From Acidimicrobiales bacterium (GTDB taxonomy: Bacteria; Actinomycetota; Acidimicrobiia; Acidimicrobiales; RAAP-2): a DNA stretch of 6,246 bases. Numbering within the stretch: position 1 is the stretch's first letter; each line of letters opens with the position of its first letter. The stretch lies in assembly GCA_017882985.1 (NCBI GenBank), contig JADGOK010000058.1:1-6246 (forward strand), read 5' to 3'. The notes below the pieces were generated by a model. The model saw only the letters and a list, made by a program, of their open reading frames with translations. It had not been told where the DNA came from and ran no database searches. The translations under genes and the position numbers were made by a program. Of this stretch, positions 6,235 through 6,246 are shown in pieces.

Positions 6235-6246
6235 TGCGCTGGAGCG
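6234..6246 (+). CDS. Possible start of a downstream gene, cut by window edge
   Basis: ATG 6234 is preceded by GGGAG (6224-6228) at a 5-base spacing, which is a good ribosome binding site by shape. Only four codons (MRWS) are visible, so no product can be proposed. It would be head-to-head with the minus-strand frame above and cannot easily share these bases with it as a true start region. Confidence 0.25.

Larger units (their letters stand above)
5911..6246. other. Right flank with no confidently called gene
   Basis: These 336 bp after the operon have no recognisable gene. They contain a minus-strand open frame (separate entry), a possible plus-strand start at the right edge (separate entry), and a weak stem AGGGAT (5912-5917) / ATCCCT (5938-5943) around a 20-base loop that might end the operon transcript. 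An imperfect palindrome GGTGTCGCGTCACC lies near 6134-6147. I see no tRNA, insertion-sequence end or repeat array. Confidence 0.6.

Noticed and set aside
1..6246. CRISPR arrays, tRNA or rRNA genes, insertion sequences, prophage attachment sites
   Set aside because: Reading both strands by eye gave no regularly spaced repeats, no cloverleaf-like segment, no transposase motifs and no paired terminal repeats.

Overview
The window is GC-rich bacterial DNA with strong G/C preference at third codon positions. Gene content and codon style fit a high-GC actinobacterium, and Acidimicrobiia-like lineages come to mind. This is an impression from sequence style, not a phylogenetic placement. Both window edges cut through sequence that cannot be fully interpreted.

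Layout, left to right. Positions 1-112 are a short leader that may hold the 3' tail of an upstream plus-strand gene. Positions 113-1231 encode a secreted alpha/beta hydrolase with a signal peptide and a GHSDG nucleophile elbow. A 189-bp gap follows (1232-1420), with a two-part hairpin just after the hydrolase stop and a weak promoter-like element. Then come four tightly packed plus-strand genes (1421-5910): the gamma, alpha and beta subunits of a thiamine-pyrophosphate-dependent 2-oxoacid:acceptor oxidoreductase, pyruvate being the most likely substrate, and a large flavoprotein. All junctions overlap (17, 4 and 4 bp), so this is almost certainly one translationally coupled operon. The last 336 bp (5911-6246) hold only weak candidates: a convergent minus-strand small ORF and a possible plus-strand start at the right edge.

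How the genes work together. The alpha and beta subunits would bind 2-oxoacid, CoA and TPP. The beta subunit carries four cysteines placed to ligate one [4Fe-4S] cluster. No separate ferredoxin-like delta subunit (PorD) lies in the operon. A two-cluster ferredoxin domain is instead fused to the C terminus of a GltD-like FAD/NAD(P) oxidoreductase. The natural reading is a 2-oxoacid oxidoreductase wired to NAD(P) through its own flavoprotein, comparable in logic to the NAD-linked phenylglyoxylate oxidoreductase (PadEFGHI) of Azoarcus evansii. The flavoprotein is the most noteworthy item: a reduced N-terminal cluster domain, one FAD site, one NAD(P) site, and a C-terminal ferredoxin preceded by two extra cysteines in CxxC spacing.
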